From Archivesica marissinica (taxonomy: Eukaryota; Mollusca; Bivalvia; Venerida; Vesicomyidae): DNA of 64,000 bases. Position 1 is the first letter of the stretch; each line of letters begins with the position of its first letter. The DNA lies in contig CM026403.1 in NCBI GenBank assembly GCA_014843695.1, forward strand, positions 9,373,222 through 9,437,221. The letters run 5' to 3'. Position numbers and translations under genes: made by a program. The notes beneath the pieces are model-generated. The model was not told the DNA's origin. It did no database searches and saw only the letters and a program-made list of their open reading frames with translations. Of the stretch, positions 1 through 11,412 are shown piece after piece.

Positions 1-7
1 CGAACAC

Positions 8-760
8 TTGGATCTCGACATCATTGGCATTGTCGAGACCCACCTTACACAGAAAGAACAGCTTCATGTACCTGGGTACCAATGGTTTGGTCATAACCGC
101 CAGCTAATTCATAGACACGCTAGGTGTGGTTCAGGTGGCGTTGGATTTTTTATTAAAAACGAACTATGTGACCAATTCCATATATCGATCCTGAATGACT
201 CTGTGGAAGGTATCCTGTGGCTTAAGCTCGTGCATAAGTTGTCTGGTGTAACGCTTCTGCCATGTGTGTGCTACCTTCCACCAGAAAACTCATCCCGTCC
301 CTTTGATGTTCACGCTTTTTATGACAGTTTGTTAACTGATTTTTATCTATACCAAAATGATGGGCTGGTGTTTATATGTGGTGATTTTAATGGACGATGT
401 GGAGCTCTTGATGATTACATTGCTGGAGTCGATGATATACGTCCTCGATGCATAGTAGATTCTAAATGTAACCACTATGGCGAGTTACTAATTGACTTCT
501 TGATAAACACTAATATGTGCATGCTAAATGGGTGTTTTGATACTGACCATGATGGTTTTACGTCTGTGTCCGTAAATGGCTCTGCTGTTGTAGATTATTG
601 TATCACGCCTCGTGACTTTCTATCATGTGTTTGCAAAGTTTAAAGTAGTAAATATATATGATATGATAGATGCTATTTACCAATTACCTCAATTTACGTC
701 TGCTGGTGTACCAGATCACGGCATACTTCTTTGGAATATAGATGGTGTTACTGTGATGCA
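8..760 (+). pseudogene. LINE endonuclease domain (exonuclease-endonuclease-phosphatase fold), frameshifted
   Basis: This is the APE-like endonuclease that nicks target DNA for target-primed reverse transcription. Visible motifs are the Glu of GIVETHL near the start, the GGVGFFIK turn, FICGDFNGRCG (catalytic Asp and Asn), VVDYCI and, after a frame change near 615-640, the terminal PDHGILLW with the catalytic His. The N-terminal strand with the first Asn lies before the window or is lost. The frame changes from the reading frame at 8 to the one at 612, so no full domain can be made from this copy. A stop near 1030 separates it from the reverse transcriptase part. Confidence 0.88.
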
Positions 761-1043
761 CAGTTCTGATACTAATAGTAGCGAGGGGTATTTTGACAAG
801 TTTGAACTGAACCATATACCAGACTCATTTATGACGTCATCAGAAAATATTATGTCCGTGAATGATACAATCCATAAGCTGAAAAATTGTACTCATACCC
901 AATCTGATATAGATGCAGTATATAATGAGTGGTGTGGTATTTTAACCAGTAATATGTCTAAGCACATTCCACATAAGAAATGTCCGAAATCATTTATTAT
1001 TAATAAGAAAAGGCATACAGGTAAACCATAGTAGAATGATGGA

Positions 1044-2280
1044 TTGGTAGAATTGTGGTCTGACTTGTGTATATCTGAACATAATTGGCTTAAATGTAAG
1101 CATAGTAATAAATCAAATCTTAAATCCATATATGTAAATAAGCGTAAATTGTTTGATAGAGATGTGCAAAGAGCTAAGCGCACATATTGGTATCGTACCC
1201 AAGAGCAAATATTGAATGACTGTAAAACCGACCAATCAACGTTTTGGAAACGTATTGGAAAGGTGGGTGTTAGAAGTCATACTAAGTGTATACCTATGGA
1301 AATTTTAAATGATGATGGCTCAACCACGACTAGCATAAACGCAGTCCTTGATCGTTGGAAGGTTGAGTTTAGTAAATTGTTTAATGTTGGTTTCGAACAT
1401 GCTGATCTAAACCATGTTGACAATACGGGTAGTATGCCCATAGATGAAACAGTTCCTAATATCTTCAATGAACGTATATCTATTTTAGATGTTGAAACTG
1501 CTGTCTGTCGAGCTAATTGTGGTAAAGCCTGTGGTTTTGATAATATACCAGTTGAGGTTTTGAAAAATGATGTTTCTATTGCATTTTTACATGTTTTGTT
1601 TAATATGTGTTTTAATAATGGAACGATGCCTTCGATATGGGGTAAATACGTTATTAACCCCATACCGAAGGCATCCTCCAGTGACCCTCGTGACCCTTTA
1701 TCTTATAGAGGCATATCTCTTGCATCATCTATGTATAAACTGCATTGTTCAATAATAAATGAAAGATTATCAAAGTGGGCGGAGGATAATAATACAATTG
1801 TGGATGAACAGAATGGGTTTCGTAAGAAACGTAGCACTGTAGATCATATTTCTTCTTTAACAAATGTAATTAAGTTAAATAAGTCAACATTTTGCGCGTT
1901 TATAGACCTCAAAAAGGCACATGATTCTATTAATAGATGTAAGTTATGGACGCGTTTAACAGATATAGGAATATCTGGAAAACTTCTATTGTCTGTTAAA
2001 TCATTGTATTTGTCAATATCTGCATGTGTGAGAGTCAATAATTACCATACAGATTGGTATGAAGTAAAATGTGGATTACGTCAGGGTTGCATACTGTCTC
2101 CTTTGCTGTTTAATTTATACATCAATGACCTTGCTCTATTTTTGAAATCTTCAGTAAAGGTATTGTTTGTGACAATGATAAAATATGTATATTGATGTAC
2201 GCAGATGATATAGTTTTGTTGGCTGATACTACTGAAGATTTACAGGTTTTACTAAATATGTTGAATAATTAGTGTAAATC
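1044..2280 (+). pseudogene. LINE reverse transcriptase domain, frameshifted before the YADD motif
   Basis: RT palm and finger motifs appear in order: KACGFDNIPVEVLKND, the PIPK block, SYRGISLAS, QNGFRKKRST, motif A (FIDLKKAHDSIN, with His where Phe is usual), GLRQGCILSPLLFNLYINDL and motif C YADDIVLLAD. Motif C lies at 2198-2209 in a different frame, so a frameshift has occurred near 2150. A TAG follows at about 2270. The catalytic aspartates are still present, but the frame is broken. The order and spacing are typical of a LINE ORF2 and unlike a retrovirus or Penelope element. Confidence 0.92.
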
Positions 2281-2287
2281 AAATAGT

Positions 2288-3442
2288 ATGAATATTAATG
2301 TGGCTATATGTAACGTAATGCACTTCCGCAATTATTCAGTTAACAAAACGAATGTAATATTTAAATGTGGTGAAGATGTAATTTCACTATCCGATACTTA
2401 TGTATACCTAGGAATGTTACTACATGAACATCTTGAGTATGCTAAGACAGCTAAATATGTGTCACAGAGTGCAAGTCGTGCACTGGGTCTATTGATAGCC
2501 ACATGCAAATTGGCGGGAAGTTTTACTTTTGGTGTTTTTACTAAATTGTTTGATGCATTAGTATGGCCTGTAATTAATTACAGTGCTTGCATATGTGGCG
2601 TTAAACGATATTCTTGGATTGAATCGGTACAAAATCGTGCCATGAGATTTTTTCTTGGTGTTGGAAAGTACACTCCCAATACAGCATTGCATGGGGAAAT
2701 GGGTTGGACACCGGCTTATATTAAGCACTGGGAGAGTACCATTAAATATTACACCAGACTTTCCTATACAAATGAGTGTCGTATTAATAAACGCATTTCA
2801 CTTTGGGCAGCAGCGTCTGCCGGCTCCGGTTGTAAAAATTGGTTTTAGATAATTGTGTCGAAAGTCAGAGAGTTTAATTTAAATGAATCGTGTGACATAT
2901 CCCAACCTATTTCTGCATCGCTGAATAATAACATTATAAGTGAACTTATGTCTTTATATCAGCTAAGCTGGTTAGAACAAATTAACAATCCAGTTGGACC
3001 ATCCAATAAGGGAGGTAACAAACTTAGAAGTTATTGTATGTTCAAAACTACCTTAGAAACTGAAATGTATTGTAAACTGAACACCACCCCACAACCCCCA
3101 AATACTACCACCTTCTCACAGAGCTGCGCTCGCAAAGTTTAGATGTGGGGTCGCACCTCTTAGGTTAGAGACTGGGAGGTATGAAAATATTCCCATCGAA
3201 AATAGATTGTGTCCATATTGTAAAACTTCTGTTGAAACTGAAACGCTTTGCTATATTGCTGTCTGTATAATGATATAAGAGCTGGTCTTGTGCTACAAGC
3301 AACTCATATTGATACAAATTTTGATAGTTTTACTGCACATAAAAAGTTTGTATTCTTAATGTCCAACCAGGAAATGATAAGGTATAGTGCCAAAACCTGT
3401 TTTAATATCTTAAAAACTAGACAATTCTTTATGTGTAAATAA
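2288..3442 (+). pseudogene. LINE ORF2 C-terminal region with CxxC motif
   Basis: The downstream part of ORF2 continues in three frames: 2288-2848 (thumb-like region with YLGMLLHEHLEYAKTAKYVS and WPVINYSACICG), 2855-3142, and a last piece around 3145-3270. That last piece reads APLRLETGRYEN followed by CPYCKTSVETE, the C-terminal Cys-rich motif common in LINE ORF2 proteins. Stops at about 2849 and 3140 interrupt it. The stretch from 3270 to 3442 is open but not recognisable. Confidence 0.8.
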
Positions 3443-3890
3443 TGTCATGCTCTTTTTTAAATTTTGAAATGATTTTTATCACTGCTATATGGATGCTGCT
3501 AATCAAGTCACCATTGATCTGATCAAGGGTGATACCTGGTTTTCTAAACTATTTTTTAACAAGTGCACGCTAGTGCCTATATTGATAATTCAGAATCTTA
3601 CCCCCTCAACGTTTTATTGCAGTTTTTTTTGTAATTAGGAGATTACCAACGTTCATATAGATTTATCCGTTTTATATTTGTACATAGTTATAGTTATAAA
3701 TGATAAGAGTCTATCTCTAAAATACTAATTGTGATATAATTTATGTGTATCTAGAAGCATTATTATAACGTCTCTTATAATTCTTCCAGAATGGCAATGT
3801 ATATTGTATAGTGATAATTTATTTTACACATGTCTGTAATATTGTATTTTATACATTGATGAGACGAAAATAAAAATATACTACTACTAC

Positions 3891-4860
3891 ATTTATATAT
3901 ACTTACTATATATATTTTCAATGTGCAGTTTTCATCTATACCCCCGAGTTTCCGGTTTCCGTTATGATAAGAAATGATCGACATTCAACAAAACGAATCT
4001 TTAAACTACATAGTTTCTAAATGTATGATGTAAATAAAGTAACGTTCCTCTTTTATTCCAAATAATTAGAAATGAATATGACTACGTAAATAATAATGGG
4101 CGCTGTCATTTTTACAACGACCCAGAACCGAAATATGTGGTGACTAGTAACGGAGTTTTCGTGACCTTTCAGAAAATCAATTTTGCGTAACATCGAATGG
4201 GTGTAAATATAAAACGAACACGTTTTATGCAGCATAATGATAATTTCTATTATTTTAATGAATATTTCTTTTCACAGTGAACACTCACAGTTTAACAAGC
4301 ATTTTCACAATGTAGACACCTGAATTCAGCATCTAATCTTGTAAACCTGACTTTTGAACAGTAAATGAGGTGGGTCCAATGGTCACACTGTGCCCATGTG
4401 TAAGGGATGTTGATGAATATTGCCTGTGCTTTCGCTTTGTAGGTGGTGGACTGCCATAAACCTAAAACAAAATTAATAACTATTCCTTTAAGTACACTAC
4501 ACTACAGGACACATAGTTTAGTTGACGATGACAGTAATCCACTGTATGGACATCAAAACAACATAAGAGAAGTCTCCAAAAATATCTCCCCTTACACTAA
4601 TTAAAATTGTAACCCAGTCTATTTTGACCTTCACATTAAATGACAAGTAGGTAAACAAATCAGACGACGCAAAACAAAACTGGAAATGGTCAATATTTTG
4701 CAGTAAATCAAATGGACAAATGGTGATGCAATATTGCATTATGAAAGATAGCATGTTGTATACCAATCCAAGGAAAATAACCGATTACTTACACCTCCAA
4801 GGATTATACGGAGCATTTTTGTTGCCAAATATGGAAAATGACCGTTGACACTATCTATTC
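3891..4860. other. AT-rich spacer without recognised genes
   Basis: Only short open frames of low-complexity character lie on either strand. I see no splice-flanked exon, TIR or repeat here. Confidence 0.5.
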
Positions 4861-4863
4861 CTG

Positions 4864-4908
4864 ATTGGTGACGTCAGAAAACACCGATCCCGTGCAGTAT
4901 TATAAATA
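4864..4908 (+). promoter_or_regulatory. Promoter-like cluster: inverted CCAAT, CRE, TATA box
   Basis: ATTGG (4864-4868, an inverted CCAAT box) directly abuts a perfect palindromic CRE TGACGTCA (4869-4876). TATAAATA follows at 4901-4908. Spacing is what an animal Pol II promoter would show, with a start site expected near 4935. No coding exon is visible downstream; the next feature is the GTGA array. It could be the promoter of a non-coding RNA or a lost element, or chance. Confidence 0.3.
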
Positions 4909-5024
4909 CTTACGGGGTAACGAAAACGAAGGTATCACGATTTGAGGACACTAGAGGATAGTCCTAGCATTTGATTGCATTTGATTTGCAGGGTTGTTGA
5001 GGGCCACATGCCTCATGGTAATGA

Positions 5025-5215
5025 AGTGAGTGAGTGAGTGAGTGAAGCGAGTGAGTGAAGTAAGTGTTTGAGTGAGTGAAGTCAGTGAGTGAGTTAGTGA
5101 GTGAAGCGAGTGAGTGAGTGAACGAGTGAGTGAGTGAAGTAAGTGTGTGAGTGAAGTCAGTGAGTGAGTGAGTGACTGAGTGATTGAGTGAATGAGTGAA
5201 TGAGTGAGTACAATA
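5025..5215 (+). repeat. (GTGA)n microsatellite with GTGAAGCGA/GTGAAGTAA variants
   Basis: A tetranucleotide array of GTGA units interrupted by AGCGA, AGTAA and AGTCA variants. It gives a Ser/Leu/Thr-rich open frame on the minus strand that is not a gene. Confidence 0.95.
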
Positions 5216-5524
5216 TATAATTTATTATTGTGACGTGGATAATAACAAAAGCATATTAACAAAAACAATTAACAGTCAACACCTGGCCCAAATGCGCCTA
5301 TGTCACCAACACAATTATACGATATTATGACGTGAATAAATCCTGTAGATTCACAGCGCTAATCTGACAGTCTGACCCACCCCAGTAGAAGTAAATATTC
5401 CGACATAACCCGTTAAATTAGCTTGAATAACCCCACACGCAGTTTTAACCTCACAACACACAATCACACTGACACAATACATAATGTATATTGGTTATGA
5501 ACGGACGTACCAACATTTAGTTAT

Positions 5525-6034
5525 CCCTTTCCCTCATAGAAGCACCTCTTGACGCCATTACCAATACGACATACACCGACAATGTAGTAGCCAAACCAAT
5601 GTTCATAAACCCTTTCCCTCATAGAAGCACCTCTTGATGCCATTACCAATACGACATACATTGACAATGTAGTAGCCAAACCAATGTTCATAAACCCTTT
5701 CCCTCATAGAAGCATCTCTTGACGCCATTACCAATACGACATGCATTGACAATGTAGTAGCCAAACCAATGTTCATAAACCCTTTCCTTCATAGAAGCAC
5801 CTCTTGGCGCCATTACCAATACGCCATACACTGACAATGTAGTAGCCAAACCAATGTTCATAAACCCTTTCCCTCATAGAAGCACTTCTTGACGCCATTA
5901 CCAATACGACATACATTGACAATGTAGTAGCCAAGCCAATGTTCATAAACCCTTTCCCTCATAGAAGCACCTCTTGATGCCATTACCAATACAACATACA
6001 TTGACAATGTAGTAGCCAAGCCAATGTTCATAAT
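5525..6034 (+). repeat. 85-bp tandem repeat, six copies
   Basis: Units start at 5525, 5610, 5695, 5780, 5865 and 5950 with exact 85-bp spacing and few differences. Each begins with CCCTTTCCYTCATAGAAG and ends with CCAATGTTCATAA. Confidence 0.97.
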
Positions 6035-6067
6035 AAAGGCCATAATCTCATGTAGTCCCAGTAATAG

Positions 6068-6270
6068 AGGTGGGATTGATATGGTGACTACTTATCCACT
6101 GCATGATAGCTAAATGGCTGATGTTTGTTTGGAGATATAATAGTATATTAACGTAAATCTCTATGAAGGTGGGATAGATATGGCGACTACTTATCCACTG
6201 AATGATAGCTAAATGGCTGTCGTTTGTATGGAAATGTAATACATGTAGTATATTAGCCTAAATCTCATGA
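6068..6270 (+). repeat. Two-copy tandem repeat of about 99 bp
   Basis: The segment starting AGGTGGGATTGATATGGTGA at 6068 is repeated with a few changes from 6167. Both lie inside the piggyBac-like MITE. Confidence 0.9.
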
Positions 6271-6283
6271 AGGAAAGGGTTAA

Positions 6284-6636
6284 TGGGCTAAACTATCTAT
6301 CCAGAAATATAATGGCTAAATAGACTACAAATTAGCCTCCTAACTTTAATAACTTAGTGGTTATCAACAGTATTCATATAAAAGTTAGACACTAAATCAC
6401 TAGTGTTCTCCAGGACAGACGGACGGACGGATGTGCAGAAAATACAAAATCAATATAGCCCCCTTCCCCGAGACATAATAAATGCAAATAGGTGACAGGA
6501 GTAATCACAAATGAGTTAGCATGTACAGTAGGATCATGGTTGGGGCTCGCTAAAATATTCCTGAAACGACCCCGTGGCCAGCGGACCAAGTCTCATATAT
6601 ACTAATACTTATGTTAATCTATTGTGCCTAGTTTGA
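6284..6636. other. Spacer or 3' UTR of the sulfotransferase gene
   Basis: This follows the sulfotransferase stop codon at 6637-6639 on the minus strand and could be its 3' UTR. A short GGAC/GACG microsatellite lies at 6413-6430. I see no coding content. Confidence 0.4.
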
Positions 6637-7364
6637 TTACAATGTCGGAAAGTCATACAACGAATTGTTGTCGAGATTTGCAAGCAAAAGTTCGCTTGAG
6701 AAAGCAAATGCGTTGGTTGACACATTCTTTAATTCAACTTCATTCCTGAACGTACTGTATCCTAACGCTCTGGTCACGTTCTCACACACACTGTCAATTA
6801 CTTGTATCGCACTAAAACTTAACTGAAATCTCCACCAGGTACTGTAGTTACCCCACCTCCTCTTAACCACGTGTTCCTCTTCTAAGATGCCCGGTATCTT
6901 AGCTAGCTTTGCTGCAATGGTTGACTGATCTATACCTAGATGAGAGTACAACATTTTCGCTTTGGATTTGAGGTCATTCTGTAGGTCTTCGAACATGACA
7001 ATCGCGAATCTCTTGCCATAGCTGTGTTTTAATTTGATCGCGGCTTTTAGATCATATTTCATTCTCAAACACAAATCTTTAGCGTCAGTGCTAATACGCC
7101 GATGGTTGTCTCGTGGAGATTCATTCAAGTTGTACCACGTAGTCGTGATTCGTGAATTAATTATTGCACGTGGATCTCTAATAAGGTGGATAACTCTCAC
7201 GTGCGGAAGGTTTTGGAGAACATATTCCAAGTTATCCACAGTTAATCGAACAATTTTAGTTGCTATGTGCGTGGAGTTTTTGCAAATATCTTCCATTTTC
7301 TTCAGGCAGTTTAATACAGGTTGTTTCTGTGACCGACATGTCTGGTACGGTTTCCATATATCGC
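6637..7364 (-). CDS. Carbohydrate sulfotransferase, last exon (3'-phosphate-binding half)
   Basis: This exon encodes the C-terminal half of a Golgi type II sulfotransferase that moves sulfate from PAPS onto a sugar chain. The 3'-phosphosulfate-binding motif is VRVIHLIRDPRAIINSR, with the expected Arg, Asp and Ser. A late WR-containing segment (STWWRFQL) and GYSTF follow, as in CHST proteins. A clean acceptor (TTTTAG, 7365-7370) precedes the exon, and reading on from it adds DIWKPYQTCRSQKQPVLNCLKK before the first ATG at 7296. That ATG is therefore internal. The exon starts with two bases of a split codon, matching the one base left by the exon at 12053-12235. It ends with TAA at 6637-6639. 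The assignment is solid to family; the exact CHST subtype is not determined. Confidence 0.88.
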
Positions 7365-8228
7365 CTAAAACATAAATGGAATATCAATTAACTCGATTAC
7401 GAAAGAAGTTCATACAATATTAGTCTAATCGCTATCGAGATCCATCGTCATGAGTGAGGGCGGCAATGTCATGATACCACAACCTGGGCTCTCGCTGGGC
7501 TCGTAATCACAACCCATCAGTTACGGAGCGGGAAACATGTACAATTCACCACGGAGGTCATGCAGTGGGATTCCAGTTGTTATTATTGGTAAAGGACGAC
7601 CCCAAGCATGTCCCTTTTTGAACGCATAAATGCACGGACGAGGAGGTCATGGGTAATATCATGTGTAAGACCACCGACCTTCCACAAAGGCGATGGATTG
7701 AGACATTAATCTGATAGAGGGTATTACCTTTTTTAATCTTTTCAAATGTTTCTTAATCCAGTCTTAATACAGTCGAGTCACAGTCTGCCGACCTTTGTTA
7801 GCAGACTGGACTCGTACTCTCTCTCTAATCTATGTACTGTCCGCTTTTAACTATAGCTTTGTAGATCCGTTTATCTTTTTCATTTGCACATACCATTTTA
7901 GATTAACTAACTGTTCAAGACTGCGCCTGCCTGCCAACCATAATCATAACTGATTGTTCGGCAGTAATAAGTTGAAGTTGAAGTTAATCTGCTAATGCCT
8001 TTTTTTCATTTCAATGTTTGAAACATAATGGCGCGGTTGATATGTGGCGTAATTGTTACAGATCGCCAATATAGCAAACATAAAAACTCCGCCAACCAAT
8101 CTACTTACACAGTATTTTCATTCATATTCAATAAGAGAATTAGCAACTTTGTGTTGGTTTTATGTTGTAAATACAAAGTTGAAATTGATAGTCTCTTGAT
8201 GAATGGCCATGTAATGTTGTTAATTTTG
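7365..8228. other. Intron sequence with a possible LINE 3' tail
   Basis: This is sulfotransferase intron sequence without recognised exons. At 7964-7985 a GTTGAA-type simple repeat follows GGCAGTAATAA and resembles the 3' tail of a LINE, so about 7730-7985 may be a truncated LINE 3' UTR. That is inference. Confidence 0.35.
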
Positions 8229-8433
8229 CTTCAGGTGCGAATGGTCCGGAGTTCGAGCCCCGCTGGAGCTGTTACGATTGTGCCCATAGGCAAGGCATTT
8301 AAATTCCACGTTGCCTCTTCTCTCTCCCTCGTGGCGATGGATTCCATCAAGAATGAGGTCTCGAGAGTGATTAATATAAGTTGTAAGAATTTGTTTCGCA
8401 ATAGAGCTAAAATAAATTTGTATGAAATATTTA
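8229..8433 (+). mobile_element. SINE-A, 5'-truncated
   Basis: It starts inside the tRNA-like head (GCTTCAGGTGCGAA, then B box GTTCGAGCC). The body AGGCAAGGCATTTAAATTCC, TCTCTCCCTCGTGGCGATGG and the tail GATTAATATAAGTTGT to AAATAAATTTGTAT follow. It lacks the A-box part seen in the copy at 47475. Confidence 0.9.
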
Positions 8434-8658
8434 AGAAACATAGTTGTATATACATATGTATGTAATGTACATGGAATGTGACTTTAATAAAATGATTAAA
8501 AGCTGGTGTAATTCAAAGCGTAAAGTGATTTGAAGCACACGAATTTAGTCACTCAGCCACGACTGTTCCGTGACATGCTAAGAACGAGTAAGTTTACGAA
8601 ACTGCCACGACCGCGGTCGGATACGTTTGTTTGCTTTGTGGGTTTAAATATTTGGGTG

Positions 8659-8813
8659 TTTTACGTTTATTTATCGTCTCTACCGGTTGCCCATATGAGC
8701 GACGCCTCCTGAAGAGATTAGTCATTTTAGATTTTTGGAGGATAGTGCATGATACAGACAGTGACACATTCCAGAATCTCCTCTTGTCCCTGTGTACTGT
8801 GTACAGCACCGAA
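8659..8813 (-). mobile_element. SINE-B, 5'-truncated
   Basis: On the minus strand this is the 3' half of SINE-B: GTGCTGTACAC-like core, CTATCCTCC, the hairpin around GGCGTCGCTCATATGGGC and the ATAAATAAACGTAAAA tail. Confidence 0.88.
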
Positions 8814-8904
8814 CCCTATTACATTTATTGTAAGTCAGATCTTGTCGAGTTTTCATTAACACGTGATTTCGATAAGTGTTAGCATATAAATTATATTAGA
8901 AGCG

Positions 8905-9178
8905 CGTGATAGGTTAACACGTTGGACTGTTAATCCAGGGATCGTAAGATCGTTCTTCCGTCTGACCCTAATAAAATTAACAGTCTTTCAGATGGGACTT
9001 TAAACCGAGGTCTCGTGTCGGTGCTGTACACCGTGCACGTAAAAGAACCAGAGGAAACTCTGGAATGGGTATCTGTGTGTATCGTTGCACTATCCTCCAA
9101 ACATCTAAAATGACTAATCTCTTCAGGAGGCGTCGCTCATGTGGGCAACCGGTAGCGACGATAAATAAACGTAAAACC
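8905..9178 (+). mobile_element. SINE-B, near full length
   Basis: A degenerate tRNA-like head (GTTGGACTGTTAATCCAGGG) is followed by the complete SINE-B core and hairpin tail, ending GATAAATAAACGTAAAACCACC. With the copy at 8659-8813 it forms an inverted pair about 90 bp apart. Confidence 0.92.
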
Positions 9179-9485
9179 ACCACCAACATATTTTGATTTG
9201 ATAATGGAAGGAACTTGACCCTGAATATAAAAACGATTGTCTAAACAGTTCAGTAGTTGACTGAGGAGGGTAAAGTGAGGGATTGGCGGATGATCGCAGG
9301 TTTTGAATTCGAACATCGGAAGTAAATCTGAATGACTCTTGCAGATAGACAGATGCTAGGCCATTGGGTGTTTTAAACATTAAACTTAACTTTCTGGGAA
9401 AGTCATCCAATTGAGAGTTGAGAAAAGTTCGGAAGAATGAGTGTAAACATCTTTGTCCCGAATTAGTCTTGCAGCTTGCCACTAC
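9179..9485. other. Unassigned intron sequence
   Basis: I see no coding exon, tandem repeat or known element here. Confidence 0.4.
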
Positions 9486-9563
9486 GAGCAGTATTTCAGT
9501 CAGGTACCCGGACAGAACCATCGATCTTCCACAAGCTAGCAGGATATCTAGTGTTCTCACTTG
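9486..9563 (-). repeat. Dispersed repeat F (SINE-core-like) fragment
   Basis: GAGCAGTATTTCAGTCAGGT, ACCCGGACAGAACCA and GATCTTCCACAAGCTAGC match, after reverse complement where needed, segments at 10705-10767, 54406-54490 and 45065-45100. It looks like a conserved SINE or LINE core present as fragments. Confidence 0.6.
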
Positions 9564-9952
9564 AAATAATTCAACACCCTCAATGGGATTCGCACACGGC
9601 GGTAAGGGGGCACGGATATGCGAGGAATCATATAGGCAAACACTCACATATATACTAGCATGTACATGTATATTAGTCCAACCTGAATATGCGGGCGTCA
9701 TTTTTTCAGCCACAGCAGGGACCAATGATGCGAAGTTGCATGTATATATGCTATATAATGTTGCATGCATTCTCTCAATGTTCAACTGCCTGTTCTTTGT
9801 AAGCCTGCAAACACAAGTTAATATAATATTATACGTTTACTATTAACAGAGCATTGTTCCTTAACTCCCAGACACACTCGCATGCAGTAGGAGTATGGGT
9901 ATGTTGGCACTGTTACAGGCACATGTCTGCATGGACGAGTCAGAAATTCAAC

Positions 9953-10145
9953 ACGTGCGAAAGGCCCGGAGTTCGATCCCAGCTGTAGCCGTTAGGATTG
10001 TGACCTTAGGCAAGGCATGTAAATTCGACATTGACCCTTCTCTCTCCCTCGTGGCGATGGATTCCATCAGGAATAAGGCCTCGATAGTGATTAATATAAG
10101 TTGTAGGAACTTGTTTCGTAATCGAGCTAAAATAAATGTGTATAC
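9953..10145 (+). mobile_element. SINE-A, 5'-truncated and diverged
   Basis: It contains CGTGCGAAAGGCCCGGAGTTCG, read here as the B-box side of the head, then the GGCAAGGCATGTAAATTCGA body and the GATTAATATAAGTTGT tail. It is more diverged than the other copies. Confidence 0.85.
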
Positions 10146-10267
10146 GCTAAGAGTGCGTCTTGCATATTAGAAAGCGCACGATACAACACACACCTCAAAA
10201 CATGGATCGTTATTTGGTGGTTTATAGTATCACCAACAGCTTACTAGTAATCGACTCTTAGTTATTA

Positions 10268-10705
10268 TTGGTGGATGGTGGATGAACACCCTGAATCACC
10301 CTCTGGTGGATGGTGGATGAACACCCTGAATCACCCTCTGGTGGATGGTGGATGAACACCCTGAATCACCCTCTGGTGGATGGTGGATGAACACCCTGAA
10401 TCACCCTCTGCTGGATGGTGGATGAACACCCTGAATCACCCTCTGGTGGATGGTGGATGAACACCCTGAATCACCCTCTGCTGGATGGTGGATGAACACC
10501 CTGAATCACCCTCTGGTGGATGGTGGATGAACACCCTGAATCACCCTCTGGTGGATGAACACCCTGAATCACCCTCTGGTGGATGAACACCCTGAATCAC
10601 CCTCTGGTGGATGAACACCCTGAATCACCCTCTGGTGGATGGTGGATGAACACCCTGAATCACCCTCTGCTGGATAGTGGATGAACACCCTGAATCACCC
10701 TCTGA
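10268..10705 (+). repeat. 35-bp minisatellite with 28-bp short variant
   Basis: Units of CTGGTGGATGGTGGATGAAC plus ACCCTGAATCACCCT repeat about 12 times. Three consecutive units near 10545-10635 lack one GGTGGAT and are 28 bp. Confidence 0.97.
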
Positions 10706-10767
10706 ACAGTATTTAATTGATGGAGGGCACCCGGGTAGAACCACATACCCTCCGCAAGCCAGATGGG
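10705..10767 (-). repeat. Dispersed repeat F fragment
   Basis: AACAGTATTTAATTGATGGA, GGGCACCCGGGTAGAACCAC and CCTCCGCAAGCCAGATGG match repeat F. It directly borders the 35-bp minisatellite. Confidence 0.6.
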
Positions 10768-11412
10768 TGTGTGTCCATTTTATGTTTATCATAATTATAT
10801 GATATTATATTTCGGCGTATGTTTACCATTGTGTGTCTATGTTTGAGGTACAATTTGACGTATGCACTGCGTACTCCGTATTACAGTCGGTAGGCACAGG
10901 CGACACTCGACTTACTTCATAGTCAGCTAAAATATCGTCATCATATGAACGGAATCTATGGCCGGTACATACATAATCTATTCACAAGTAGTATAATCCA
11001 ATGTCAATCAAATATGTTTAAATTTGAGCAGCTAATGAATACGAATAATAAAGGTGAATTTATAAAACTATGTAAATTCACCAAATGTGTACATAGAATA
11101 TAGGAAAAAACCCTGTCTATATTATATGTGCAAACTTTGTTTTTAAGGTAAAAAAACAAGTTTCATTTTTCACAGTTAATACACAGAATGTGGCAATGGA
11201 AATATTACTTATATTAGCTAGCTAACTTATACATTTGCAATGGAGATATACTATTCTACACGGAACCATAGTCATGCAAAGGTTTATCATTATTAAATAT
11301 GTATAATTATGTTAGTAATATTATGAGCCTCGTGTATTGTATTGATTGTAAAACCTCATGTATTCATGTATGTCATGAAATGAGAGAATAAAAGATAGTG
11401 ATTGACTGGACT
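10768..11412. other. Unassigned AT-rich intron sequence
   Basis: No exon, TIR pair or tandem repeat was recognised. Confidence 0.4.

Larger units (their letters stand above)
1..3890 (+). mobile_element. Decayed APE-type LINE, 5' end outside the window
   Basis: One non-LTR retrotransposon copy reads left to right: endonuclease (to about 760), linker, reverse transcriptase (about 1350-2280), a C-terminal domain and a Cys-rich motif near 3208-3270. The 3' UTR ends in an AATAAA-like stretch and a short TAC repeat at 3881-3890. Frameshifts and stops break the frame several times, so the copy is dead. A simple-repeat tail instead of poly(A) fits CR1/L2/Jockey/I-type LINEs, but I cannot fix the clade by eye. 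The start of the endonuclease is cut off by the window edge. Confidence 0.9.
5525..6279. mobile_element. piggyBac-like MITE with TTAA-type target site
   Basis: The left end reads TTAT followed by CCCTTTCCCTCAT. The right end, read on the minus strand, is TTAA followed by CCCTTTCCTTCAT. A CCCTTT-type terminus next to TTAA is the hallmark of piggyBac elements, with the left TTAA mutated to TTAT. The element is about 755 bp and has no transposase. Its left half is six tandem 85-bp units, each starting with the terminal motif. Confidence 0.6.

Noticed and set aside
8220..8455. 70-150 codon frames over SINE copies (also at 15519, 47653, 48684)
   Set aside because: They coincide with SINE-A, -B or -C sequence on either strand and repeat at every copy.
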